5,890 nt of DNA from an uncultured Eubacteriales bacterium. Lineage in GTDB: Bacteria; Bacillota; Clostridia; Monoglobales; Monoglobaceae. Below are positions 1 through 5,890 of the stretch, piece by piece. Positions within the stretch are counted from its first letter, which is position 1; every line of letters begins with the position of its first letter. The position numbers and the translations under genes are program-made. The stretch spans positions 1 to 5,890 of the forward strand of contig URZD01000135.1 of the NCBI GenBank assembly GCA_900552305.1, given 5' to 3'. The notes under the pieces are model-generated. The model made no database searches. It was not told where the DNA came from and was given only the letters and a program-made list of their open reading frames with translations.

Positions 1-264
1 CCGCTGATGGTCGTGTTCGTCGTCATGGCAGGGTGTAGCCCGTCAGTGCTGCGCGCGGCATTTATGACGGCGCTGCTGCTCTTTGCGCCGCTGCTCGGGC
101 GGGAGAACGATCCGCCGACGTCGCTGCTGACCGCGCTGGCCATCCTGCTCGCGGCCAACCCGTTTGCCGCGGCGAGCATCAGTCTGCAGCTCTCGTTTGC
201 GTCCATGGCGGGTCTGTTTTGTGTCTCCGGTGCGCTGCACCGCGCGCTTGATGCGCGGCTGCGC
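1..264 (+). pseudogene. comEC: ComEC/Rec2 competence membrane protein, internal fragment (both ends missing)
   Basis: The frame is open from the first base, so the start lies outside the window. The fragment matches the membrane 'Competence' domain of ComEC/Rec2, the inner-membrane channel that passes single-stranded DNA into the cell during transformation. Diagnostic pieces are the PSVLRAAFM segment, a hydrophobic run into APLLGRENDPPTSLL, the ANPFAAASISLQLSF segment typical of the family, and alternating hydrophobic helices. Only about 85 residues of a protein usually several hundred residues long are present, and no C-terminal metallo-beta-lactamase-like domain follows. Instead the frame runs on into PotA sequence near 247-267. 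GC is about 67% over 1-270, against about 48% over 301-480, so this piece looks foreign to the rest of the window. The family call is by recognition of conserved segments. Whether the truncation is biological or an assembly join cannot be decided here. Confidence 0.75.
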
Positions 265-795
265 AAGGGAATGCAGACCGAACTGAAGAAAATTCAAAAG
301 GAGGTCGGGATTACATTTATATATGTAACTCACGACCAGGAGGAGGCGCTTTCGATGTCGGATACGGTCGTTGTAATGAACGACGGCTATATTCAGCAGA
401 TAGGAACGCCGACAGACGTATATAATGAGCCGGAAAACCGCTTTGTTGCGAGCTTTATCGGCGAGTCGAATATCATCGAGGGAAAAATGCTGCATGATTG
501 CCTTGTCGCGTTTGACGATTTTGAGTTTGAGTGCGTGGACAAGGGTTTTAAGGATAACGAGGAGGTCGAGGTTGTTTTAAGACCCGAGGACATCGACATT
601 GTAGAGCCGAGCCGTGCAAAGCTGCATGGCGCGGTTGAAAGCATCGTGTTTAAGGGCGTTCATTATGAAATTATGGTAAAAACCAAATACCGAAGCTATA
701 TGATTCACACAACGGACTATCACGAAATAGGTCTTGAGGTCGGATTGACCTTCGGACCGGAGGATATTCACGTAATGTGGAAAATGCAGCCGTAA
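247..795 (+). pseudogene. potA: Spermidine/putrescine ABC transporter ATPase PotA, C-terminal part only, fused in frame to a ComEC fragment
   Basis: From about 265 on, the product is the back half of a PotA-type ATPase, the cytoplasmic subunit that hydrolyses ATP to drive polyamine import. Visible are the LRKGMQTELKKIQKEVG helix, the H-loop in IYVTHDQEEAL (His109, counting from the ATG at 7), then the conserved IGTPTDVYNEPENRFVASFI segment and a TOBE-type domain starting at VLRPEDIDIV (about residues 189-255), ending in GPEDIHVM. Walker A, Q-loop, LSGGQ signature and Walker B are all absent because ComEC-like sequence replaces the front. As written, the product could not bind ATP normally. 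The stop codon is at 793-795. Its place directly before potB, potC and potD supports the identity. The intact gene probably exists in the source genome if the junction is an assembly error. The left boundary is approximate, since ALDxxLRK could belong to either parent. Confidence 0.85.
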
Positions 796-817
796 CGGTT
801 GAAAGTAAAAAAAGCCG

Positions 818-824
818 AAGGGGG
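818..824 (+). promoter_or_regulatory. Shine-Dalgarno AAGGGGG that favours a TTG start for potB
   Basis: AAGGGGG lies 9 nt before the in-frame TTG at 834. The same 9-nt gap separates the purine-rich site from the start in potC, pth and mfd. The competing GTG at 777 has GGAGG at 759-763, 13 nt away, which is less favourable. Confidence 0.5.
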
Positions 825-833
825 ACAGAAAGA

Positions 834-1652
834 TTGAAATATTTTAAGAATCTGATACGTCCGTATATTGTATGGTCGTTTGTTATAATTGTCATTCCGA
901 TTTTTATGATATTTTTGTACGCGGTTACAAACAGCGGAAATTCGCTGCTTAATATTCAGTTTACCGCAGATAATTTTATAAGATTTTCAGAGCCTGTGTA
1001 TCTGAGCGTTTTCATAAAGTCGGTAAAGCTCGGTTTAATATGCGTTGCGATATGCCTTGTTCTCGGCTATGCACTTGCATATATAATTTCACGGTTCAGC
1101 GAAAAAACACAGGGAATACTGATTTTGTTTGTCACAATACCGATGTGGATAAATATGCTGCTGAGGACATACGCATGGATGAGTATTCTGTCGGACAACG
1201 GACTTATAAATATGCTGCTTGTAAGGCTTGGGCTTGCTCCGATTAAGATGATGTATACGGATTTTGCCGTAATAGTCGGACTTGTATGCAACTTTTTGCC
1301 GTTCATGATAATTCCGATACATACCTCGCTCAGCAAGATGGACAAATCGTACATAGAGGCGTCGTACGACCTCGGCGCAAACCCGATTCAGACCTTCTTT
1401 CGGGTTGTTTTTAAGCTGTCGCTGCCGGGCGTTATCAACGGAGTAATAATGGTATTTCTGCTGTCAATATCTACGTTTGTAATACCAAAGCTGCTCGGCG
1501 GAGGTCAGTATGTACTTATGGGAAATCTTATCGAGAGCCAGTTTATCTCGGTCGGCGACTGGAATTTCGGAAGCGCAATTTCACTTGTTCTTGCGGTAAT
1601 TATTCTTATTGCGGTAACACTGATGAAAAAGATTGATAAGGACAGCGATTAA
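834..1652 (+). CDS. potB: Spermidine/putrescine ABC transporter permease PotB
   Basis: One of two integral membrane subunits that form the polyamine channel. The product begins with a basic stretch and RPYIVW, followed by hydrophobic segments typical of the binding-protein-dependent permease fold. The cytoplasmic EAA loop that docks the ATPase is clear: EASYDLGANPIQTFFRVVF followed by SLPG, at about residues 175-199 from the TTG start. STFVIPKLLGGGQYVLMGNLI near the C-terminus is characteristic of PotB. I chose TTG 834 (272 aa) because of the strong, well-spaced ribosome binding site. A GTG at 777 would give 291 aa with a hydrophilic N-terminal tail and overlap potA by 19 nt, and an automatic caller may prefer it. 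The family is typically about 275-290 aa, so both fit. It lies 38 nt after potA and 21 nt before potC, so it is in the same operon. The gene family is secure; the start is not. Confidence 0.93.
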   Translation: MKYFKNLIRPYIVWSFVIIVIPIFMIFLYAVTNSGNSLLNIQFTADNFIRFSEPVYLSVFIKSVKLGLICVAICLVLGYALAYIISRFSEKTQGILILFVTIPMWINMLLRTYAWMSILSDNGLINMLLVRLGLAPIKMMYTDFAVIVGLVCNFLPFMIIPIHTSLSKMDKSYIEASYDLGANPIQTFFRVVFKLSLPGVINGVIMVFLLSISTFVIPKLLGGGQYVLMGNLIESQFISVGDWNFGSAISLVLAVIILIAVTLMKKIDKDSD

Positions 1653-1673
1653 GGCGGAAAGGAGTGGATTCGG

Positions 1674-2489
1674 ATGCTTAAAAGACTGGCAAGACTTTCT
1701 ACGGGACTTTATGTGTTTTTGTGCTTTGCGTTTTTCTATATACCGATTATAGTCACCGTGGTTTTTTCGTTTAATTCGTCAAAGTCACTGACGAATTTTA
1801 CCGGATTTTCGCTGAGGTGGTATTCACAGCTGATTGAGAACTCGGAAATCATGTCCGCTGTTTCGGTTTCGGTCACGATTGCATTTCTTGCGACCGCTAT
1901 ATCAACGGTACTCGGAACCATTACGGCAATCGGACTTTCAAAAAGCCGAAGGCTGCTGCGGGAATGGATTTTGACGGTGAATAACATTCCGATTATGAAT
2001 CCGGAAATAGTTACGGCAATCGGACTTATGATTCTATTTTCGTCGCTTAGGATTGAAAAGGGATACGTTACAATGCTGCTTGCACATATTTCGTTTTGCA
2101 CGCCGTATGTTATAACGAGCGTTTATCCCAAAATACGGGAACTTGACAACAATGTGGCAAATGCCGCGCTCGATCTCGGCGCAACGCCGTGGCAGGCGCT
2201 TACAAAGGTGATAATACCGATGATAAAGCCCGGAATTTATGCAGGAATCCTGCTTGCGTTTACAATGTCGTTTGACGATTTTGTAATTTCATACTTTGTC
2301 AGCGGAAACGGCGTAATGAATATATCCATAATTGTCTATAATATGACAAAAAGGACAAACCCGACAATCAACGCACTTTCGAGCATAGTTATTCTTGTTA
2401 TAATTATGGCTCTTATAATAGTGAAGCTTGTACCGAAATTTAAAAGAAAGAAGGCTGTTACAGTTGAAAAGAATGAAGAAATTGATTAG
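1674..2489 (+). CDS. potC: Spermidine/putrescine ABC transporter permease PotC
   Basis: The second channel subunit, pairing with PotB. The 271 aa length is normal for PotC. After a short basic N-terminus comes a first membrane helix (about residues 11-33), FSFNSS and a periplasm-side segment with FSLRWY, as is usual for PotC. The VNNIPIMNPEIVTAIGL segment (about 102-118) is highly typical of the family. The EAA docking loop is at about 164-187 (AALDLGATPWQALTKVIIP), followed by MSFDDFVISYF, another family hallmark. TKRTNPTINALSS comes before the last helix. The ATG at 1674 has AAAGGAG at 1658-1664, 9 nt upstream. The 3' end overlaps the start of potD by about 26 nt (17 nt if potD starts at its ATG), suggesting translational coupling. 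A 17-nt stretch is repeated exactly inside the gene (1921-1937 and 2011-2027). Confidence 0.95.
   Translation: MLKRLARLSTGLYVFLCFAFFYIPIIVTVVFSFNSSKSLTNFTGFSLRWYSQLIENSEIMSAVSVSVTIAFLATAISTVLGTITAIGLSKSRRLLREWILTVNNIPIMNPEIVTAIGLMILFSSLRIEKGYVTMLLAHISFCTPYVITSVYPKIRELDNNVANAALDLGATPWQALTKVIIPMIKPGIYAGILLAFTMSFDDFVISYFVSGNGVMNISIIVYNMTKRTNPTINALSSIVILVIIMALIIVKLVPKFKRKKAVTVEKNEEID
2448..2454 (+). promoter_or_regulatory. Shine-Dalgarno AAGAAGG supporting a TTG start for potD
   Basis: AAGAAGG lies inside the end of potC, 9 nt before the TTG at 2464. The alternative ATG at 2473 would be 18 nt from this site and has no better one nearby. Confidence 0.45.
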
Positions 2490-3531
2490 CGGAATGGTTT
2501 GCGCGGCGCTTTGCGTGCCGTTCCTTGTATCGTGCGGCGGAGGCGGAGAAAAGCAGTCGCTTAAGGTATACAATGCGGGCGAGTATATAGACACCTCGCT
2601 TATCCCAAAATTTGAAAAGGAAAATAACTGCACTGTGGTTTACGAAACATTTGATTCAAACGAGTCAATGTACACAAAAATCCGCAGCGGCGAAAAGTAT
2701 GATATAATAATTCCGTCAGATTACATGATTGAGCGTCTTATCAAAGAGAACTCTCTGCAGAAAATAGACGTGTCAAAGCTCAAAAACTACGGCGGAATAA
2801 TCAAGTCGCTTCTCGGACAGTCGTTTGACCCAAGCAATGAATATACCGTACCGTATTTTTGGGGTTCGGTCGGCATACTTTATAACAAGAACGAGATTTC
2901 AAAGGCAGACCTTGAAAAAGAGGGCTGGAATATACTGAAGGATACTAAGTATAAGGGCAAGCTGTATATGTACGATTCGGAGCGTGATTCATTTATGATT
3001 GCGCTTAAAGCGCTCGGGTATTCGCTGAACACGGACAAGACAGAGGAGCTTGATGCGGCATATAACTGGCTTGTGGAGCAGAACGAAACGATGGCTCCGA
3101 TTTATGTCGGCGACGAGGTTATCGACAGCATGATTTCCGGCAACAAGGACATGGCGATTGTGTATTCCGGAGATGCGGCATATATCATGTCGGAAAACCC
3201 CGATTTGGACTATTACGAGCCGTTCCAGGGTACAAATATCTGGACCGACGCAATGGTGATGACAAAGGAATGCACAAACACCGATTTGGCATATAAGTTT
3301 ATGGATTTTATGACCGACCCGGAGAACGCACGCGCAAATTCTGAGGCGGTGGGCTACAGCTCTGCCGTGCAGTCGGCGTTTGACGAGATTCGCGATACGG
3401 TATACAAGGACATTGACGCATATGTTCCGCGTCAGGACGGCAAGAAGGACGAGTATTTCAGGTATCAGGAGCCGGAGGTAAAGAAATACTGCGCCGAGCT
3501 TTGGACAAAGGTAAAATCTCACGGAGCATAA
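2464..3531 (+). CDS. potD: Spermidine/putrescine-binding lipoprotein PotD
   Basis: Extracellular solute-binding subunit that delivers polyamine to PotB/PotC. From the TTG at 2464 it is 355 aa. A basic N-terminus and hydrophobic stretch end in a lipobox LVSC with Cys24, followed by a Gly-rich linker, so it is probably a membrane-anchored lipoprotein. The mature part shows the PotD pattern: VYNAGEYID, ETFDSNESMYTKIRSG, IIPSDYMIERLIKE and PYFWGSVGILYN. By alignment from memory with E. coli PotD, pocket residues Ser83, Tyr85, Trp255 and Asp257 match Ser85, Tyr87, Trp260 and Asp262 here. Trp34 is replaced by Ala38 and Trp229 by Tyr234. Start choice: TTG 2464 has AAGAAGG 9 nt upstream, while ATG 2473 (352 aa) gives a more ordinary MKKLISG start; both keep the signal peptide. 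An upstream TTG at 2428 would put an unlikely charged extension before it. The stop is 13 nt before pth. Confidence 0.93.
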   Translation: MKRMKKLISGMVCAALCVPFLVSCGGGGEKQSLKVYNAGEYIDTSLIPKFEKENNCTVVYETFDSNESMYTKIRSGEKYDIIIPSDYMIERLIKENSLQKIDVSKLKNYGGIIKSLLGQSFDPSNEYTVPYFWGSVGILYNKNEISKADLEKEGWNILKDTKYKGKLYMYDSERDSFMIALKALGYSLNTDKTEELDAAYNWLVEQNETMAPIYVGDEVIDSMISGNKDMAIVYSGDAAYIMSENPDLDYYEPFQGTNIWTDAMVMTKECTNTDLAYKFMDFMTDPENARANSEAVGYSSAVQSAFDEIRDTVYKDIDAYVPRQDGKKDEYFRYQEPEVKKYCAELWTKVKSHGA

Positions 3532-3544
3532 GGAGAAACGGATA

Positions 3545-4108
3545 ATGTACATTATAGCAGGACTCGGAAATCCGGGCCGCGACTATGTAGGGACGCGTCA
3601 CAACGTAGGCTTTGAGGTCATTGACGCGGTGGCGGCAAAGTACGGTATAGACGTGAAGAAGGGCAAATTCAACGGACTTTACGGCGAAGGCAGAATCGGC
3701 GGAGAAAAGGTGATTTTGGTAAAGCCGCAGACGTTCATGAATCTGAGCGGCGAGTGCATACGCGATTTTAAGGCGTGGTATAAATGCGACAATACGGAAA
3801 TAATAATTATATATGACGATATTTCGCTGCCGACAGGCAAGCTGCGTATACGTCCGAAGGGCAGCGCGGGCGGTCACAACGGCATAAAGAGCATTATATA
3901 CCAGCTCAATTCGGAGGTGTTCCCGCGGATAAAGGTCGGAATAGGCAAGCCGCAGAATGCGGATTATGACCTTGCGGATTATGTACTCGGCCGTTTTTCA
4001 AAGGACGAGGTAAAAACGCTTGTTGATACCGCGGTAAGGGCGGCTGCCGCGGTTGAGGTCATTATAAAAAACGGTACCGAAAAGGCAATGGCGGAATTTA
4101 ACGGATAA
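3545..4108 (+). CDS. pth: Peptidyl-tRNA hydrolase Pth
   Basis: Cytoplasmic enzyme that cleaves the ester bond of peptidyl-tRNAs released from stalled ribosomes, freeing the tRNA for reuse. The 187 aa length is typical of bacterial Pth. All signature blocks are present: GLGNPGRDYVGTRHNVGF with Asn9 and the catalytic His19, KPQTFMNLSGE with Asn66, IIYDDISLPTGKLR with Asp91, and GSAGGHNGIKSI with Asn112. These correspond to Asn10, His20, Asn68, Asp93 and Asn114 of the E. coli enzyme. The C-terminal lid helix region (about 150-175) follows. The ATG at 3545 has AAGGAG at 3530-3535, overlapping the potD stop and 9 nt from the start. The 13-nt gap and shared strand suggest it can be transcribed with the pot genes. 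mfd follows, as is common in Firmicutes (pth/spoVC lies near mfd in Bacillus subtilis). The gene looks intact, with no missing key residue. Confidence 0.98.
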   Translation: MYIIAGLGNPGRDYVGTRHNVGFEVIDAVAAKYGIDVKKGKFNGLYGEGRIGGEKVILVKPQTFMNLSGECIRDFKAWYKCDNTEIIIIYDDISLPTGKLRIRPKGSAGGHNGIKSIIYQLNSEVFPRIKVGIGKPQNADYDLADYVLGRFSKDEVKTLVDTAVRAAAAVEVIIKNGTEKAMAEFNG

Positions 4109-4147
4109 TACGGCTGAAACGTAATTGGTGCGAGCCTGTTTTGCCGA

Positions 4148-4176
4148 TACGCCAGAAAAAATTCTTTTTAGGCGTA
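4148..4176 (+). other. Imperfect hairpin in the pth-mfd gap
   Basis: TACGCC (4148-4153) pairs with GGCGTA (4171-4176). After one A-A mismatch, GAAAA (4155-4159) pairs with TTTTT (4165-4169, one G-T wobble) around a 5-nt loop. The 6-bp outer stem is perfect. No T-run follows on either strand, so it is not a standard intrinsic terminator. It could be a pause, processing or weak regulatory structure, or chance. Confidence 0.35.
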
Positions 4177-4191
4177 AAAATAAATTTTGAC

Positions 4192-4204
4192 GGCATAAAA
4201 TGCC
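4192..4204 (+). other. Small inverted repeat just upstream of the mfd ribosome binding site
   Basis: GGCAT (4192-4196) and ATGCC (4200-4204) flank a 3-nt AAA spacer, ending 3 nt before the GGAG at 4208-4211. It could be a short operator or an RNA hairpin next to the ribosome binding site, but 5-bp arms are short enough to arise by chance. Confidence 0.2.
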
Positions 4205-4220
4205 AACGGAGTTTTTATAA

Positions 4221-5890
4221 ATGGATGGTTTTGTTAAAATTTTGGAAGGACTTGCGGACTTTGAGGACATAACAGAGGGACTTGCCAAGGGGCAGTCCCC
4301 CGTTTCCGTTACGGGAGTTGCGGATTCGGTACGTGCGCACCTTATTTTCAGCGTATGCAAAAAGGCAAAACGCGGCGCGTTTATCATATCGTCCGATATG
4401 GCTCATGCAAGGGCAATATATGACGATATAAACTTTTTCTTTCCGGGAAGGACGTTTGTTTTTCCGGAAAGAGATTTGATGTTTTACGATGTTGAAGCGG
4501 CGGCAAACGATATAAAGAAAAAGCGTCTCGAGGTTCTTGAGACGCTTTTAAGCGATGAGGGCGGCTGTGCGGTAATAACCACCGTTGAGGCGCTGCTCAG
4601 TCTTACCGTGCCGTATGACGCATACAAAAGCCGCGCTTTGGAGCTGAAGTGCGGCGATGAAATTGAAATAGAGGAGCTTTGCCGTGTGCTTTCCGACTTC
4701 GGTTACCGCCGTGAGGAAATGGTGGAAGGCGCGGGTCAGTTCAGCGTGCGCGGCGGCATAGTGGATTATTTCCCGTTTTGGAGTGATACCGCCTTCAGAA
4801 TTGAGTTCTTTGATACCGAGGTTGACTCGATACGGAGGTTTTATGCGGAAACCCAAAGGACGGCGGAGGACGGGGAAAGCTGTACTTCGGCGAGAATAAC
4901 GCCCGCGGACGAGCTTGTTACGGATTCGGAAATGCGCAGCCGCGCAGCGAAGCTGCTCCGTGCAGAGCTTGATACTCTCCGCAGAAAACGCAAAAGAACC
5001 GAAGAAATATCAAAGCTGACGTCCATTCTGGAGCGCGACTCTGAGCGGATAGAAAGCGGCATCTCGTTTCCGTCGCTGGACAAGTACATACCGTTTTTGT
5101 ACGGTGATAAAATTCCGACCGTGGCGGACTATATCGGCGATAAGTTTATTACGTTTATTGATGACCCGTCAAGGGTGGGCGAGGCGCACAGAGCGGCGGA
5201 AAATACCGAAAAGGAAAAGCTGCGCGATATGCTTGAACGCGGCATAATTCCCAAAAGCAGTATGCGATACGCCGCTGACTATACGGCAATGCTGCGCGAG
5301 CTTGGCGAACGCGGAATGGTTTCGCTCAGTCCGCTTATGCACTCGGCGTATGATTTTAAGCCAAAAAGACTTGTCAGCTTTACGGCAAAAAGCCTGAACG
5401 GCTTTAACGGAAAAATGGAGTTTTTTTATGACGCACTGGATTTTTACCGCAAGAATAAGTACCGGGTTCTGATTCTTGCGGGTTCGGAGCGCAGAGCGGA
5501 AAACCTGCATATGCAGCTTGACAGCGACGGAGTGCAGACAACGCTTGTAAAAGATTTTGAGGAATTGCCCGGACAGGGGAATGTCTATATAACTCACGGC
5601 AGCCTGTCGCGGAGCTTTGAATACCCGCTCATCCGTTTTGCGGTCATATGCGACCGCGAAATATTCGGCGGGGAACGTAAAAAACGCAGACGGCGCCGAA
5701 TTGACCCTAAAAACAGAATAGAGAGCTTTAACGACCTCGACGTAGGCGACTTTGTCGTACATCAGAACCACGGTATAGGTCAGTATACGGGTATACAGCG
5801 GCTTACCGTGGAGGGAACGTCACGCGATTATCTTAAAATTGTATATAAGGGCGGCGACTGTCTTTATGTGCCTGCGGATCAGCTTGATTT
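4221..5890 (+). CDS. mfd: Transcription-repair coupling factor Mfd, N-terminal 556 codons (3' end beyond window)
   Basis: Mfd binds RNA polymerase stalled at DNA damage, pushes it off with its DNA translocase motor and recruits UvrA. Only the front, roughly half of a protein usually about 1,100-1,200 aa long, is in the window; the frame is open to the last base with no stop. The N-terminal UvrB-like region contains ITTVEALLSLTVP (about 119-131) and the diagnostic VEGAGQFSVRGGIVDYFP (168-185). The middle domain is followed by a basic linker (KKRRRRRIDPKN, 487-498). The RNA-polymerase-interacting CarD/TRCF-type domain then starts at LDVGDFVVHQNHGIGQYTGI (506-525) and reaches YKGGDCLYVPADQLD at the window edge. 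The helicase motor motifs would lie downstream. The ATG at 4221 has GGAG at 4208-4211, again 9 nt away. It begins 112 nt after pth. An unusually strong hairpin lies over codons 100-110. Confidence 0.97.
   Translation, partial: MDGFVKILEGLADFEDITEGLAKGQSPVSVTGVADSVRAHLIFSVCKKAKRGAFIISSDMAHARAIYDDINFFFPGRTFVFPERDLMFYDVEAAANDIKKKRLEVLETLLSDEGGCAVITTVEALLSLTVPYDAYKSRALELKCGDEIEIEELCRVLSDFGYRREEMVEGAGQFSVRGGIVDYFPFWSDTAFRIEFFDTEVDSIRRFYAETQRTAEDGESCTSARITPADELVTDSEMRSRAAKLLRAELDTLRRKRKRTEEISKLTSILERDSERIESGISFPSLDKYIPFLYGDKIPTVADYIGDKFITFIDDPSRVGEAHRAAENTEKEKLRDMLERGIIPKSSMRYAADYTAMLRELGERGMVSLSPLMHSAYDFKPKRLVSFTAKSLNGFNGKMEFFYDALDFYRKNKYRVLILAGSERRAENLHMQLDSDGVQTTLVKDFEELPGQGNVYITHGSLSRSFEYPLIRFAVICDREIFGGERKKRRRRRIDPKNRIESFNDLDVGDFVVHQNHGIGQYTGIQRLTVEGTSRDYLKIVYKGGDCLYVPADQLD
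4519..4549 (+). other. Terminator-like hairpin inside the mfd coding sequence
   Basis: AAAAGCGTCTC (4519-4529) and GAGACGCTTTT (4539-4549) are perfect 11-nt inverted arms. The stem can extend inward by three more pairs (one G-T wobble, one A-T, one G-C), leaving a 3-nt GTT loop. The arms end in an A-run on the left and a T-run on the right, the layout of a bidirectional intrinsic terminator, although only four T follow before AAGC. It covers Mfd codons 100-110 (KKRLEVLETLL region). The structure is seen directly; any role in termination or pausing is inference. Confidence 0.5.

Noticed and set aside
1149..1219. Repeated ATAAATATGCTGCT in potB (1149-1162 and 1206-1219)
   Set aside because: Both copies encode the same short INMLL peptide in neighbouring membrane segments; coincidence with shared codon choice is enough.
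2989..3552. 187-codon open frame on the minus strand, opposite potD
   Set aside because: It is antisense to clear PotD coding sequence, its Cys/His/Val-rich composition is typical of shadow frames, and it has no convincing ribosome binding site.
4187..4221. TTGACG with a downstream TATAAA as a possible mfd promoter
   Set aside because: The spacing is about 23 nt and the -10 candidate overlaps the start codon, so the transcript would lose the ribosome binding site.
5679..5715. Run of five arginines in Mfd as a possible nucleic-acid-binding insertion
   Set aside because: A Lys/Arg-rich linker just before the RNA-polymerase-interacting domain is common in Firmicute Mfd proteins, so it is not unusual.
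5169..5771. 200-codon open frame on the minus strand, opposite mfd
   Set aside because: It lies wholly over a well-supported mfd frame, shows no recognisable family, and looks like a product of the codon bias of the sense gene.
1..5890. CRISPR arrays, tRNA or rRNA genes, insertion sequences, or defence and phage systems
   Set aside because: No regular repeat-spacer pattern, RNA gene signature, transposase or terminal repeats were seen; the DNA is almost fully explained by the listed genes.

Overview
The window looks like a contig piece from a gut-type Firmicute, probably class Clostridia. The support is the gene order (a spermidine/putrescine ABC transporter operon followed by pth and mfd), strong AAGGAG-type ribosome binding sites, a lipoprotein-type PotD, and moderate GC (roughly 45-48% in the stretches I counted). 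Everything convincingly coding is on the + strand. The genus cannot be named from the sequence alone.

Layout. Positions 1 to about 264 encode a piece of a ComEC/Rec2 competence membrane protein in DNA of about 67% GC. In the same reading frame, and with no stop, the frame then becomes the C-terminal half of a PotA-type transport ATPase (to 795), and GC falls to about 48%. The join lies in a short stretch (about 247-267) that both families could plausibly encode. This looks like a chimera, either an assembly artefact or a real recombination. After it come potB (permease), potC (permease) and potD (substrate-binding lipoprotein), tightly packed or overlapping. Then follow pth (peptidyl-tRNA hydrolase) only 13 nt after potD, a 112-nt gap with two small inverted repeats, and the first 556 codons of mfd (transcription-repair coupling factor), cut by the window end.

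How the genes work together. PotD captures a polyamine outside the membrane, PotB and PotC form the channel, and PotA would power it. PotA here lacks its whole nucleotide-binding front half, so the ATPase is incomplete in this window. Pth recycles peptidyl-tRNA and Mfd removes stalled RNA polymerase and recruits excision repair. These two are housekeeping genes often found together in Firmicutes, here sitting directly behind a transport operon.

No previously undescribed system is evident. The points most worth checking are the ComEC-PotA junction, a strong terminator-like hairpin inside the mfd coding sequence, a substituted aromatic position in the PotD pocket, and two probable TTG starts (potB, potD) supported by a constant 9-nt Shine-Dalgarno spacing. 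No stretch over 300 bases lacks a gene.
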